DNA of 64,000 bases, from positions 1-64,000 of the forward strand of contig CALXAH010000012.1 of the NCBI GenBank assembly GCA_944386225.1. The letters are read 5' to 3'. The notes beneath the pieces were generated by a model. That model saw only the letters and a program-made list of their open reading frames with translations. It was not told the DNA's origin and did not search any database. Shown here piece after piece: positions 26,996-35,398 of the stretch (the stretch's first letter is position 1; every line of letters begins with the position of its first letter). Position numbers and translations under genes: made by a program. Source of the stretch: an uncultured Gemmiger sp. (GTDB lineage: Bacteria; Bacillota; Clostridia; Oscillospirales; Ruminococcaceae).

Positions 26996-28099
26996 TCAGG
27001 CCCGCCAGCCCGGGCCGGGGATATGGCGCATCACCGCGGCGGCCCGGTAGTACCAGGGGCTGCGGGTGCGCTCGCCGGCGTAGAGCCGGGTGATGAGGGC
27101 GGCGCTTTTCCAGCGGAAAGGCCAGTAGAACGGGTAGTACCGGCCCCCGGCGCGCAGCGCGTCCAGGCACCAGGTCACCTCCGCCCAGCGGAAGAAGTCC
27201 GCGGGCAGACGCTCGCCCAGCCGGGCGGCGCTCCATACGCTATAGGCAAAGCAGTGCAGATAGTGCAGGGCGGTGGGCACGGCCTGGTCACCGGTGAAAA
27301 AGGCGGGGAATTTCTCCTGCCTTTCCCGGAATTCCCCGCGCAGTTTTTCCGCGTAGCCGCTCTCGGGCACCTCGTCCATCTCGGTGCGGGGGGCGGGGGC
27401 CGATTTTTTCAGGTTGGTCATGATGGAGTTGGGGTTATTGCGCCGGTAGAAGTAGAGCGGCTCGTCCAGATACCGGAATCCCTGATCCGCATCCGCCAGG
27501 AACAGCTGCATATACCGGGTGGAGAAAAGCGCGTCCTCCCCGGGGGCGTTCTTGCGGCCGTCCGGGTCCACAAAGGAGAAGTTGTTTTGGGTCAGGATAT
27601 CCCGGCGGAACAGCTTGGTGTTGACCCCGGTGTGCAGCGCGATCTGCAGAAAGATCAGCTGCATCTCCTCCTGGGAACAGCGGCGGTGGGTGCGGGGCAT
27701 CCCGGGCAGAGCCCGGTACTCCTCCCAGTCGCTGGTGGAGCGCCAGATGGTCAGGTCACGGGGGTACTGCTTCTGGGTGGAGAGGGCAGCCTCCAGCAGG
27801 CAGGGGGCCATGGCGTCGTCCGCATCGAAGAAGTAGACCCACTGGGTATCGGCGGCGGCCAGACCCGCGTTGCGGGCGCTGGAGGCCCCGCCGTTGGGCT
27901 TGTGGATCACGGTAAAGCGGCTGTCCCGCCCGGCCCACTCGTCGCAGACCGCGCCGCTGCCGTCGGTGGAGCCGTCGTCCACCAGCACGCATTTCCAGGC
28001 CGTGAAGGTCTGGGCGGCGATGGAGGCCAGGCAGACCGGCAGAAACTCGCCGGCGTTCCACACCGGCACCACGATGGTCAGTTCAGGGGTGTTGGGCAT
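26996..28099 (-). CDS. Family 2 glycosyltransferase, copy 2 of the array
   Basis: A 367-residue GT2 enzyme: LTIVVPVWNAGEFLPVCLAS, CVLVDDGSTDGSGAVCDEWA, GASSARNAGLAAA, YFFDADD. The shared C-terminal signature is CFAYSVWSAARLGERLPADF then YYPFYWPFRW. The upstream GAGGTACCCCC ribosome region resembles that of copy 3, another sign of tandem duplication. Confidence 0.93.
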   Translation of the reverse strand: MPNTPELTIVVPVWNAGEFLPVCLASIAAQTFTAWKCVLVDDGSTDGSGAVCDEWAGRDSRFTVIHKPNGGASSARNAGLAAADTQWVYFFDADDAMAPCLLEAALSTQKQYPRDLTIWRSTSDWEEYRALPGMPRTHRRCSQEEMQLIFLQIALHTGVNTKLFRRDILTQNNFSFVDPDGRKNAPGEDALFSTRYMQLFLADADQGFRYLDEPLYFYRRNNPNSIMTNLKKSAPAPRTEMDEVPESGYAEKLRGEFRERQEKFPAFFTGDQAVPTALHYLHCFAYSVWSAARLGERLPADFFRWAEVTWCLDALRAGGRYYPFYWPFRWKSAALITRLYAGERTRSPWYYRAAAVMRHIPGPGWRA

Positions 28100-28118
28100 G
28101 GGGGTACCTCCTCAGCGT

Positions 28119-29228
28119 TCATTCTCCGGCGTTGGCTTTCCAGCCGGGCAGCAGCAGGCGGAACAGCTGACAGAACCGGAAGAAGGGGGCCTGCTTGAGT
28201 TCGTCCCACTGGTAAAGCCGGGCGGCAAAGCCGAACATCCGCCGCCGCAGCGGCAGGTAGTAGGGATTGAAGATGCGGTTTGTCCGCCACCAGTCCAGCA
28301 GTTCGGCCAGTTCGGGGCCATTGGTCAGTTCGCCGGGGCGGCCTTCCCGCAGCTGTTCCGCACACCAGAGGCTGAAAGCAAAGCACCGGGTATAGTGCCG
28401 CACAAAGGCGATGGATTCCAACGGGGGAATATCGGTCAGGCGGGCCGGCATCTCGGCCCGGGCCGCCCGGTATTCCGCCAGGATAAAGGCCGCGTAGCCC
28501 GGCTCCGGGTCGGGCAGGGTCAGTTCCTGGCGCTGGGTAGCGGTACGGGTGATGCTGGTGCGGTTGTCCGGATAGTGGAAGTAACGGGGGGTGGCGGCGT
28601 AGGCCATGGGTACGGGACTGTCCGGCCAGCGGGCGGCCAGGTACTGTTCCATAAACAGCTTGTCCTCGCCCAGGTTATCCCGCTTGCCCAGGGTCTCGTC
28701 AAACCGCAGCCCCGCCGCCCGCACCGCCGCGGTGTTGAACAGCTTGTTCCAGATGGTCACGAAGATGGAGCCGCAGGGATGGCGGCGCAGCATGGAGTCC
28801 CCGTCGGTGAGCTCGAACTCCAGCGGCTTTGCGGAGGCGGCGGCAAAATCGGCCGCGTCCCGGGTGTAGCCCCACATGACCAGCCGGTCGGGATGGGCGG
28901 TCTGCATGGCCACGGCGTATTCCAGGCTGTGGGGATCCATGGCGTCGTCCTGGTCGCAGAAGGTGAACCACTCGCCCCGCAGCTGGGCCAGGGCCGCATT
29001 GCGGGCGCTGGAAACGCCGCCGTTCTCCTTGTCCAGCAGGCGGAACCGGGGGTCTTGTTCCGCCAGGGCAGCACAGACAGCCCGGCTGCCGTCGGTGGAA
29101 CCGTCGTTGACCATGACGCATTCAAAGTTCTGGTAGGTCTGGGCCTGCAGGCTGCCCAGGCTGCGTGCCAGCCATTGCTCGCCGTTGTAGACGGGCAATA
29201 TCACGCTGACCAGCGGCTGTTCGTTCAT
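28119..29228 (-). CDS. Family 2 glycosyltransferase, copy 1 of the array
   Basis: First glycosyltransferase in transcription order, 369 residues: VSVILPVYNGEQWLARSLGS, CVMVNDGSTDGS (VND instead of VDD), GVSSARNAALAQL and FCDQDD. The shared C-terminal signature is CFAFSLWCAEQLREGRPG then FNPYYLPLRR. It follows aroF by 81 bases with AGGAGAGGTG before the ATG. No terminator is evident in that gap. Confidence 0.93.
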   Translation of the reverse strand: MNEQPLVSVILPVYNGEQWLARSLGSLQAQTYQNFECVMVNDGSTDGSRAVCAALAEQDPRFRLLDKENGGVSSARNAALAQLRGEWFTFCDQDDAMDPHSLEYAVAMQTAHPDRLVMWGYTRDAADFAAASAKPLEFELTDGDSMLRRHPCGSIFVTIWNKLFNTAAVRAAGLRFDETLGKRDNLGEDKLFMEQYLAARWPDSPVPMAYAATPRYFHYPDNRTSITRTATQRQELTLPDPEPGYAAFILAEYRAARAEMPARLTDIPPLESIAFVRHYTRCFAFSLWCAEQLREGRPGELTNGPELAELLDWWRTNRIFNPYYLPLRRRMFGFAARLYQWDELKQAPFFRFCQLFRLLLPGWKANAGE

Positions 29229-29309
29229 TAGATCGTCACCTCTCCTGGTATACGGGCGGACGGGCCGCGCCTGGCGCCCAGCCCCCGGTTTTTTGTCCGG
29301 GTTCGGGTC

Positions 29310-30326
29310 TTACATATCCCGGCCCACCACGCGGGCGATGGCGCGGCATTTGTCGATCACCTGGCGGAACTTGTCCGGTTTCAGGCTCTGGGCGCCGTCG
29401 CTCCAGGCGTTCTGGGGATCGTTGTGCACCTCGATGATCAGGCCGTCGGCTCCGGCGGCCACCGCCGCCAGGCTCATGGCCTCCACGTACCGCCAGTTGC
29501 CGGTGGCGTGGCTGGGGTCGATGATGATGGGCAGGTGGGTCTTTTCCTTGATGATGGGAATGACCGACAGATCCAGGGTGTTGCGGGTATAGGGCTCAAA
29601 GGTGCGGATGCCCCGCTCGCAGAAGATCACGTTCTCGTTGCCGCCGGCCATGATGTACTCGGCGCTCATGATCCACTCCTCGATGGTGTTGGCCAGGCCG
29701 CGCTTGAGCAGCACCGGCTTTTTCATCTTGCCCACCGCCTTGAGCAGCTGGAAGTTCTGCATATTGCGGGCGCCGATCTGCACCAGATCCACGTACTGCT
29801 CGAACTCCTCGATCTTGTCCTCGCTCATGAGCTCGCTGACGATGGGCAGGCCGGTGAGTTCCCGGGCCTTGACCATGTCCAGCACGCCCTCGGTGCCCAG
29901 GCCCTGGAAGGCGTAGGGGGAGGTGCGGGGCTTGTAGGCGCCGCCGCGCAGCATGGAACCGCCGGCCTCCTTGACCGCCTTGGCGATGTCCACCACCTGG
30001 GCCTCGCACTCCACGCTGCAGGGGCCGCCGATGACGCAGATCTTTTCCTTGCCGCCGATCTTGACGCCGTTCACGTCCACGATGGTGTCGGCCTCATGGA
30101 ACAGCCGGTTGGCCTTTTTGTAGGGGGCGGACACGCGGGTGACGCTTTCCACCCAGGGGTTGGCGGCCACCTGCTTCTCGTTGACCTTGGTGGTGTCGCC
30201 CACGATGCCGAACACGTTGTAGTCGGTGCCGCGGATGAGGGTGACCGACAGGCCCTGGGCCTCGAAGCCGGCGATGATTTTCTGGATTTCTGCCTGGGGC
30301 GTGCCCCGTTTGGTTGAAATGATCAT
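29310..30326 (-). CDS. aroF: 3-deoxy-7-phosphoheptulonate synthase (DAHP synthase)
   Basis: First committed step of the shikimate pathway (PEP + erythrose 4-phosphate). A 338-residue type I-beta enzyme with an N-terminal ferredoxin-like regulatory domain (about residues 1-70) as in the Thermotoga enzyme. The barrel has VIGGPCSVE, the KPRTSPYAFQG active-site strand, LLKRGLANTIEEW and IIDPSHATGNW. That N-terminal domain usually mediates Phe/Tyr feedback. The ATG overlaps the aroQ stop by four bases. Confidence 0.96.
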   Translation of the reverse strand: MIISTKRGTPQAEIQKIIAGFEAQGLSVTLIRGTDYNVFGIVGDTTKVNEKQVAANPWVESVTRVSAPYKKANRLFHEADTIVDVNGVKIGGKEKICVIGGPCSVECEAQVVDIAKAVKEAGGSMLRGGAYKPRTSPYAFQGLGTEGVLDMVKARELTGLPIVSELMSEDKIEEFEQYVDLVQIGARNMQNFQLLKAVGKMKKPVLLKRGLANTIEEWIMSAEYIMAGGNENVIFCERGIRTFEPYTRNTLDLSVIPIIKEKTHLPIIIDPSHATGNWRYVEAMSLAAVAAGADGLIIEVHNDPQNAWSDGAQSLKPDKFRQVIDKCRAIARVVGRDM

Positions 30327-30775
30327 TGTGGTACAGTTCCTTTCCCGGTAATGATTTGCTGCAAGAAGCGCGCCGCGTTCACATAGCCCTCAATGCCCTG
30401 GCCGATAAAGTGGCCCTGGCAGGCCATGCCGGCGTAGCTGATCTGGCGGAAGGGTTCCCGCTTGGTCACGTCGCTGATATGTACCTCGGCGGCGGGCAGC
30501 GCCACCGCCTTGAGCGCGTCCAGAATGGCGATGCTGGTGTGGGTGTAGGCCCCCGGATTGATCACGATGCCGTCCGCGTACTGCAGCGCGTCCTGGATCG
30601 CGTCCACCAGATCCCCCTCGTGGTTGGATTGATAAAATTCGGTTTCGATGCCCAGCGCATCGCAGCAGGCGGCCACATACTCCACCATGCCGTTGTAGTC
30701 CACCGTGCCGTAGATGCCCGGTTCCCGGATGCCCAGCATGTTCAGGTTGGGCCCGTTCAGTATCAACAGTTTCAT
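30323..30775 (-). CDS. aroQ: Type II 3-dehydroquinate dehydratase
   Basis: Third shikimate-pathway step, dodecameric type II enzyme, 150 residues. Visible motifs are LILNGPNLNMLGIREPGIYG (flexible lid with catalytic Arg/Tyr), INPGAYTHTSIAI, and HISDVTKREPFR. Overlaps aroC and aroF by four bases at both ends. Confidence 0.96.
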   Translation of the reverse strand: MKLLILNGPNLNMLGIREPGIYGTVDYNGMVEYVAACCDALGIETEFYQSNHEGDLVDAIQDALQYADGIVINPGAYTHTSIAILDALKAVALPAAEVHISDVTKREPFRQISYAGMACQGHFIGQGIEGYVNAARFLQQIITGKGTVPQ

Positions 30776-31896
30776 GCTTCGCTTCCTTTCCGCTGCCAGT
30801 CCAGCCCGGCGCTCTGGGTCAGCAGATCCAGAAGGCCCAGGGCCACCATGCTGTCCTGCACCACCCGTGCCCGGGGCAGGATGCAGGGGTCGTGCCGGCC
30901 CTTGAGCTGCAGGGTGGCCGGCCGGCCGGCGGACAGATCCACCGTGGCCTGCTCTTTGAAGATGCTGGGGGTGGGCTTGATGACGGTGCTGAGCAGCAGC
31001 GGCATGCCGTTGGTGATGCCCCCGTTGACCCCGCCGTTGTGGTTGGAGCCGGTGATCACCCGGTCCTGCCAGAGCAGGAAGGGGTCGTTGGCCTGGCTGC
31101 CCCGCATCTCCGCCAGGGCAAAGCCGCTGCCGAACTCCACCCCTTTGACCGCCGGGATGCTGAACAACAGATGGCTCAGCACGCTTTCCACGCTGTCAAA
31201 GAAGGGCTCGCCGATACCGGCGGGCAGGCCCAGCACGGCGGTTTCCAGCACGCCGCCCACGCTGTCCCCGTCGGCGGCCGCGGCCTTGATGGCCGCCCGC
31301 ATGGGCTCCTCAAAGGCGGCGTCCAGCACCGGCAGGCCCTCGGTGCGCGCGTCCAGCGCGTCCAGCTGGCGGGCCAGACGGTCGGGTTCCGCGGCAAAGC
31401 GGCTGCCCTCGATGCCCGCGCACCGGATGATGTGGGTGCCCACCCGCACCCCGTGGGCGGCCAGCACGCTCAGGCACAGGGCCCCGGCGGCCACCACCGG
31501 CGCGGTGAGACGGCCGGAAAAATGCCCGCCGCCCCGGCTGTCCTGCCAGCCCTGGTACTTGGCCAGGGCGGTGAAATCCGCGTGGCCCGGCCGGGGCATA
31601 ACGGCCAGCTGGTCGTAATCCCCGGAGCGGGTGTTGGTGTTCTCCAGCACAAACGTGATGGCGGTGCCGGTGGTATGCCCTTTATACACGCCGCTCAGAA
31701 AGCGGACGGTATCCGGCTCGGTGCGGGCGGTGGTGAGCCCGTCCCCCCGGGCGCGGCGCTTGTCCATCTGGCGGGCGATGAAATCCTCGTCCACCGGCAG
31801 GCCCGCGGCCAGGCCGTGCAGCACGCCGCCCACCGCCGGGCCGTGGCTTTCGCCGAAAACCGTCAGGTTCACGGCGCTGCCGAAGCTGTCCCTCAT
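30772..31896 (-). CDS. aroC: Chorismate synthase
   Basis: FMN-dependent elimination of phosphate from EPSP to give chorismate. At 374 residues it shows GESHGPAVGGVLHGLAAGLP near the N-terminus, RPGHADFTALAKYQ, and RGGGHFSGR. No flavin reductase domain is seen, so reduced FMN must come from elsewhere. 30 bases separate it from aroB. Confidence 0.96.
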   Translation of the reverse strand: MRDSFGSAVNLTVFGESHGPAVGGVLHGLAAGLPVDEDFIARQMDKRRARGDGLTTARTEPDTVRFLSGVYKGHTTGTAITFVLENTNTRSGDYDQLAVMPRPGHADFTALAKYQGWQDSRGGGHFSGRLTAPVVAAGALCLSVLAAHGVRVGTHIIRCAGIEGSRFAAEPDRLARQLDALDARTEGLPVLDAAFEEPMRAAIKAAAADGDSVGGVLETAVLGLPAGIGEPFFDSVESVLSHLLFSIPAVKGVEFGSGFALAEMRGSQANDPFLLWQDRVITGSNHNGGVNGGITNGMPLLLSTVIKPTPSIFKEQATVDLSAGRPATLQLKGRHDPCILPRARVVQDSMVALGLLDLLTQSAGLDWQRKGSEA

Positions 31897-31926
31897 ATAC
31901 GATTCCCCCTTGCTGTAAAAATCCCC

Positions 31927-32955
31927 TCAGGCCTTGTCCAGGCCCACCAGTTTTTCCAGTGCCTCCAGCGGCGCTTTGTCCAGCCGCCAGCAGCCCAGCC
32001 CCGGCACCTTGACCAGGGTGACGCTGCCGCCCCGGGCCTTCTTGTCGTGCCGCATGTAGGCCAGCACCTGTTCCTTGTTATAACTGGCCCGGGCGGGCAG
32101 GCCCAGCTTGCGGTAGACCGCCCGCACCCGCTTTTGCAGCTGCTTGTCCTCGATCATGGGCAGCATGCCCAGGGCCACGCACTCCCCGTGGAAATAGCCC
32201 CTGGTACGCCGGCCCTTGATGCCCCGCACCGCCTCGATGCCGTGACCCAGGGTATGGCCGAAGTTCAGCGCCGCCCGGGCGCCGTGCTCGGTCTCGTCCT
32301 GCTCCACGATCTTCTTTTTCACCAGCAGGCTGCGGTAGATGATATCCTCGATGTCCGCGTCCACGTCCCCGTTTTCAAACAGCAGAAACAGCTGCGGGTC
32401 GCAGATCAGGCCGGCCTTGATGGCCTCGGCCAGGCCGTTGATGTAGTGGCGGCGGGGCAGGGTGGACAGGGTGTCCGGATCAATGACCACCAGTTTCGGC
32501 TGCCAGAAGGCGCCCACGATGTTCTTGGCGTCCCCCAGGTCCACGGCCACCTTGCCGCCGATGGAGGAGTCGATCTGGGACAGGGTGGTGGTGGGGCAGT
32601 TGATGAAGTCCACCCCGCGCATGAAGGTGGCGGCCACAAAGCCCGCCAGGTCGCCCACCACGCCGCCGCCCACGGCGATCACCAGACCGCCCCGGTCCAG
32701 CCCGGCGTCCAGCGCCTGCTGCAGCAGCTGCCCGTAGACCTTCAGGCTTTTGCTGGCCTCCCCCTGGGGCACGGTGGCGATGGTGCCTTTGGGGCACTGG
32801 GCGGCCACCCTTTGGGCGTATTCGGCGGGCACGCCGCTGTCGGTGACGATCAGCACCGGCCGGTCCAGCCAGGCCAGCTGGCTCAGGTTATCCAGCGCGC
32901 CGCGTTTCAGGATGATATCGTAGCTGCGGGGGCCAAGACGCATGGAAAGTTTCAT
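31927..32955 (-). CDS. aroB: 3-dehydroquinate synthase
   Basis: NAD- and metal-dependent cyclisation of DAHP to 3-dehydroquinate. It has 342 residues with VIAVGGGVVGDLAGFVAATFMRG split over the NAD site, PTTTLSQIDSSIGGK, and the metal ligands in LNFGHTLGHGIE. The ATG overlaps the pheA stop by four bases. Confidence 0.96.
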   Translation of the reverse strand: MKLSMRLGPRSYDIILKRGALDNLSQLAWLDRPVLIVTDSGVPAEYAQRVAAQCPKGTIATVPQGEASKSLKVYGQLLQQALDAGLDRGGLVIAVGGGVVGDLAGFVAATFMRGVDFINCPTTTLSQIDSSIGGKVAVDLGDAKNIVGAFWQPKLVVIDPDTLSTLPRRHYINGLAEAIKAGLICDPQLFLLFENGDVDADIEDIIYRSLLVKKKIVEQDETEHGARAALNFGHTLGHGIEAVRGIKGRRTRGYFHGECVALGMLPMIEDKQLQKRVRAVYRKLGLPARASYNKEQVLAYMRHDKKARGGSVTLVKVPGLGCWRLDKAPLEALEKLVGLDKA

Positions 32956-34034
32956 ACAGTTTCTCCTTTTCGGGTATAGATGCCCAGCACCCGCACGGTG
33001 CGGCAGACGGTTTCCAGCCCGGCCAGCAGCTGCCGGGCGTCGGGGGCGTCGGCGGCGCCCACCAGCTCCACATAGAAATAGTATTCAAAGGGCACATGGG
33101 GCATGGGGCGGCTTTTGATGCACTCCATGTTGAAACCCGCGGCGCCGATCGCCTGGATGACCCGGGCCAGGGCCCCGGCCTTGTGATCCACCGTGAACAG
33201 CAGGCTGAACCGGTTGCCCCGGGCGGGCAGTTCCTTGCCCACCACGATAAACCGGGTGGTGTTGTCCCCGTCGGTGTTGATGTCCCGCATCAGCACCTGC
33301 AGGCCGTAGAGTTCGGCGGTCTCGGCGCTGGCGATGGCGGCCAGGGTCCTGTCGCCGCTCTCGGCCACCCGGCGGGCGGCCAGGGCGGTGTTGGCGCAGG
33401 GTTCGGCGGCCAGGCCCACGCCGCGGATGAACCGCTCGCACTGGCTGAGCGCCTGGGGATGGCTGGTGACCCGGCGCAGATCCCCCAGCGCGGCACCCGG
33501 CAGCGCCAGCAGGTTCTGGGTCACCGGCAGGTCGTACATCTCCACGATATGCAGCCGGTGGCCATAGCACAGATCCAGCACGGCGGACACGTCCCCGGCG
33601 TGGCTGTTCTCAAAGGGAAGCACCCCGTAGGCGGCGCTGCCCTGTTCCACCCGGTCGAACACGTCGGCCCAGGTGGGGCAGGCCATGGCCTTGGCCTGGG
33701 GAAACAGCCTTGTCAGGGCGATGTGGGCAAAGGCGCCCTCCACCCCCTGATAGGCCACCGTGTCCCGCCCCAGGGCGTGGGCCTGGTACTGGCGGGAAAC
33801 CGCCATGGCCGCCTTCTGAAACTCCGCGTAATAGGGGCGCAGGGCGGCGTCCCGGATGCGGGCGGTGTTCTTTTCGATCACCTGTTCCTCCCGGGCGGCG
33901 TCCAGCACCGGGATGTCGTGTTCCTGCTTGTAGGCGGCCACCCGGGCCACCTGGGCCATCCGCTGTTCAAACAGGGCGGCCATCTGCGCGTCGATCTCGT
34001 CGATGGCATGGCGGGCGCGCTCCAGTTCCTCCAT
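32952..34034 (-). CDS. pheA: Bifunctional chorismate mutase/prephenate dehydratase (P-protein)
   Basis: Leads from chorismate to phenylpyruvate. Three domains in 360 residues: an AroQ-type chorismate mutase (1-85, ERARHAIDEIDAQMAALFEQ), prephenate dehydratase (about 90-270, with FENSHAGDVSAVLDL and the TRF active-site motif) and a C-terminal ACT domain (about 280-355, HKAGALARVIQ and IKSRPMP), which normally senses phenylalanine. It is the first gene of the aromatic operon. Confidence 0.95.
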   Translation of the reverse strand: MEELERARHAIDEIDAQMAALFEQRMAQVARVAAYKQEHDIPVLDAAREEQVIEKNTARIRDAALRPYYAEFQKAAMAVSRQYQAHALGRDTVAYQGVEGAFAHIALTRLFPQAKAMACPTWADVFDRVEQGSAAYGVLPFENSHAGDVSAVLDLCYGHRLHIVEMYDLPVTQNLLALPGAALGDLRRVTSHPQALSQCERFIRGVGLAAEPCANTALAARRVAESGDRTLAAIASAETAELYGLQVLMRDINTDGDNTTRFIVVGKELPARGNRFSLLFTVDHKAGALARVIQAIGAAGFNMECIKSRPMPHVPFEYYFYVELVGAADAPDARQLLAGLETVCRTVRVLGIYTRKGETV

Positions 34035-34106
34035 GACAAAACCTCCCTCACACCGCCCCGCAAGGCGGCCCGGCTCCTGCCGTTTTTCATTCGCTTTAAC
34101 TGATTA

Positions 34107-34136
34107 AGTATACCATAGTTGGTATCAAAGGGGCAA
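34107..34136 (-). promoter_or_regulatory. Promoter of the aromatic operon with overlapping palindrome
   Basis: Minus strand: TTGCCC (plus 34131-34136), an 18-bp spacer and TATACT (plus 34107-34112). The perfect palindrome ATACCA-TAGT-TGGTAT (34110-34125) overlaps the -10 and spacer, a typical repressor position. About 70 bases separate it from pheA; no attenuator or T-box structure was seen. Confidence 0.6.
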
Positions 34137-34300
34137 CCGGTTTCGGCCTTTCCCGCGGGAATTTTACACCCCGCGGCCCGCCGGGCGCAAACGGACGCGT
34201 GCGGACGAGCCTGAGCGAGCGCGGATGCGAGCGGCGGAGCCTTTGCCCCCCAGCCGGAACAGGGCCGCCCGGGGCCGCCCGCCAGCGCCCGGGGCCGGGT
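34137..34300. other. Intergenic region between divergent pheA and hflK
   Basis: Together with the two promoters around it this 370-base gap holds no credible gene. It is very GC-rich (stretches such as gggccgcccggggccgcccgcc at 34262-34283 form imperfect hairpins). No RNA gene was recognised. Confidence 0.4.
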
Positions 34301-34330
34301 TTGCGGGAAACGCCGGGTTTCTGGTATGAT
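34301..34330 (+). promoter_or_regulatory. hflK promoter
   Basis: TTGCGG (34301-34306), an 18-bp spacer and TATGAT (34325-34330), 75 bases before the hflK start. Confidence 0.6.
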
Positions 34331-34404
34331 ACGGACATGGCAGCTGCACCGCCGGGGAGAAACCGATCCCGGCGGCACACACACGAAAAGAAAAGGAGAC
34401 AATC

Positions 34405-35397
34405 ATGAACATTTCCTTTGACCGGGAAAACGCGCGGAACATGCGTCCCGCACCCGATCCCAACCTGCAGCGCAAGGCGCGCACCGCGGCGGTGGTCGTG
34501 GCGGTGCTGGTGCTGGCGCTGGTTCTGCTGAGCCAGGCGTTCTACATCATCAACGAGCAGGAGAACGCGGTGGTGGTGACCTTCGGCAGCCCTGCGGCGG
34601 TGACCGAACCGGGCCTGCATCTGAAGGTGCCCTTTGTGCAGCAGGTGCGCAAGGTGGACATGACCATCAAGAGTTTCCCCATCGGGTACGACATCAACAC
34701 CAATGAATCCATTCCGGACGAATCCCTGATGATCACGGCGGACTACAATTTTGTGAATGTGGATTTCTTTGTGGAGTATCGGGTGACCGATCCGGTCAAG
34801 GCGATCTACGCCAGCCGGGAGCCGGTGGAGATCCTGAAAGCCCTGTGCCAGAGCTACATACGCGACACCATCGGCATGTATCCGGTGGATGAGGTGATCA
34901 CCACCGGCAAGAGCCAGATTCAGGCGGAGATCAAGGACAAGATCAGCGCCCGGCTGGATCAGGAGGATCTGGGCGTGCAGCTGGTGAACATCACCATCCA
35001 GGACGCGGAGCCCCCCACGGCGGAGGTGCTGGACGCCTTCAAGGCGGTGGAGACCGCCAAGCAGGGCAAGGAGACCGCGGTGAACAACGCCAACAAGTAC
35101 CGGTCGGAGCAGATGCCCGCCGCCGAGGCCCAGGCCGACCGGATCCTGCAGCAGGCGGCCGCCGACAAGGAGGCCCGTATCAACGAGGCTACCGGTCAGG
35201 TGGCCCGGTTCAACGCCATGTACGCGGAGTATGTGAACAATCCTCTGGTGACCCGCCAGCGGATGTTCTACGAGGCGATGGAGGAGATCCTGCCCGAGCT
35301 GCGGGTGATCATCCAGGACGGCAGCGGCAGCACCCTGAACCTGATGGATCTGACCGGCAGCACCGTGACCGCGAACAGCGGGGAAGGAGAGCAGTAA
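34405..35397 (+). CDS. hflK: SPFH-domain protein, HflK-like
   Basis: Subunit of an HflK/HflC membrane complex that forms a cage around the FtsH protease and modulates its activity. It has 330 residues: an N-terminal transmembrane helix (about 30-50), the SPFH/Band 7 domain (EQENAVVVTFGSPAAVTEPG onward) and a long Ala/Glu-rich helix (YRSEQMPAAEAQADRILQQA). AAAGGAGA precedes the ATG. hflC begins one base after its stop; ftsH is not adjacent. Confidence 0.93.
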   Translation: MNISFDRENARNMRPAPDPNLQRKARTAAVVVAVLVLALVLLSQAFYIINEQENAVVVTFGSPAAVTEPGLHLKVPFVQQVRKVDMTIKSFPIGYDINTNESIPDESLMITADYNFVNVDFFVEYRVTDPVKAIYASREPVEILKALCQSYIRDTIGMYPVDEVITTGKSQIQAEIKDKISARLDQEDLGVQLVNITIQDAEPPTAEVLDAFKAVETAKQGKETAVNNANKYRSEQMPAAEAQADRILQQAAADKEARINEATGQVARFNAMYAEYVNNPLVTRQRMFYEAMEEILPELRVIIQDGSGSTLNLMDLTGSTVTANSGEGEQ

Positions 35398-35398
35398 C

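Noticed and set aside
22509-28198. 800-codon plus-strand open frames opposite the GT2 array
   Set aside because: Their repeated pattern mirrors the reverse complement of the seven paralogous glycosyltransferases; not independent coding.
34137-34300. A structured RNA or riboswitch in the pheA-hflK gap
   Set aside because: Only generic GC-rich self-complementarity was seen; no T-box, tryptophan/phenylalanine leader or known riboswitch core.
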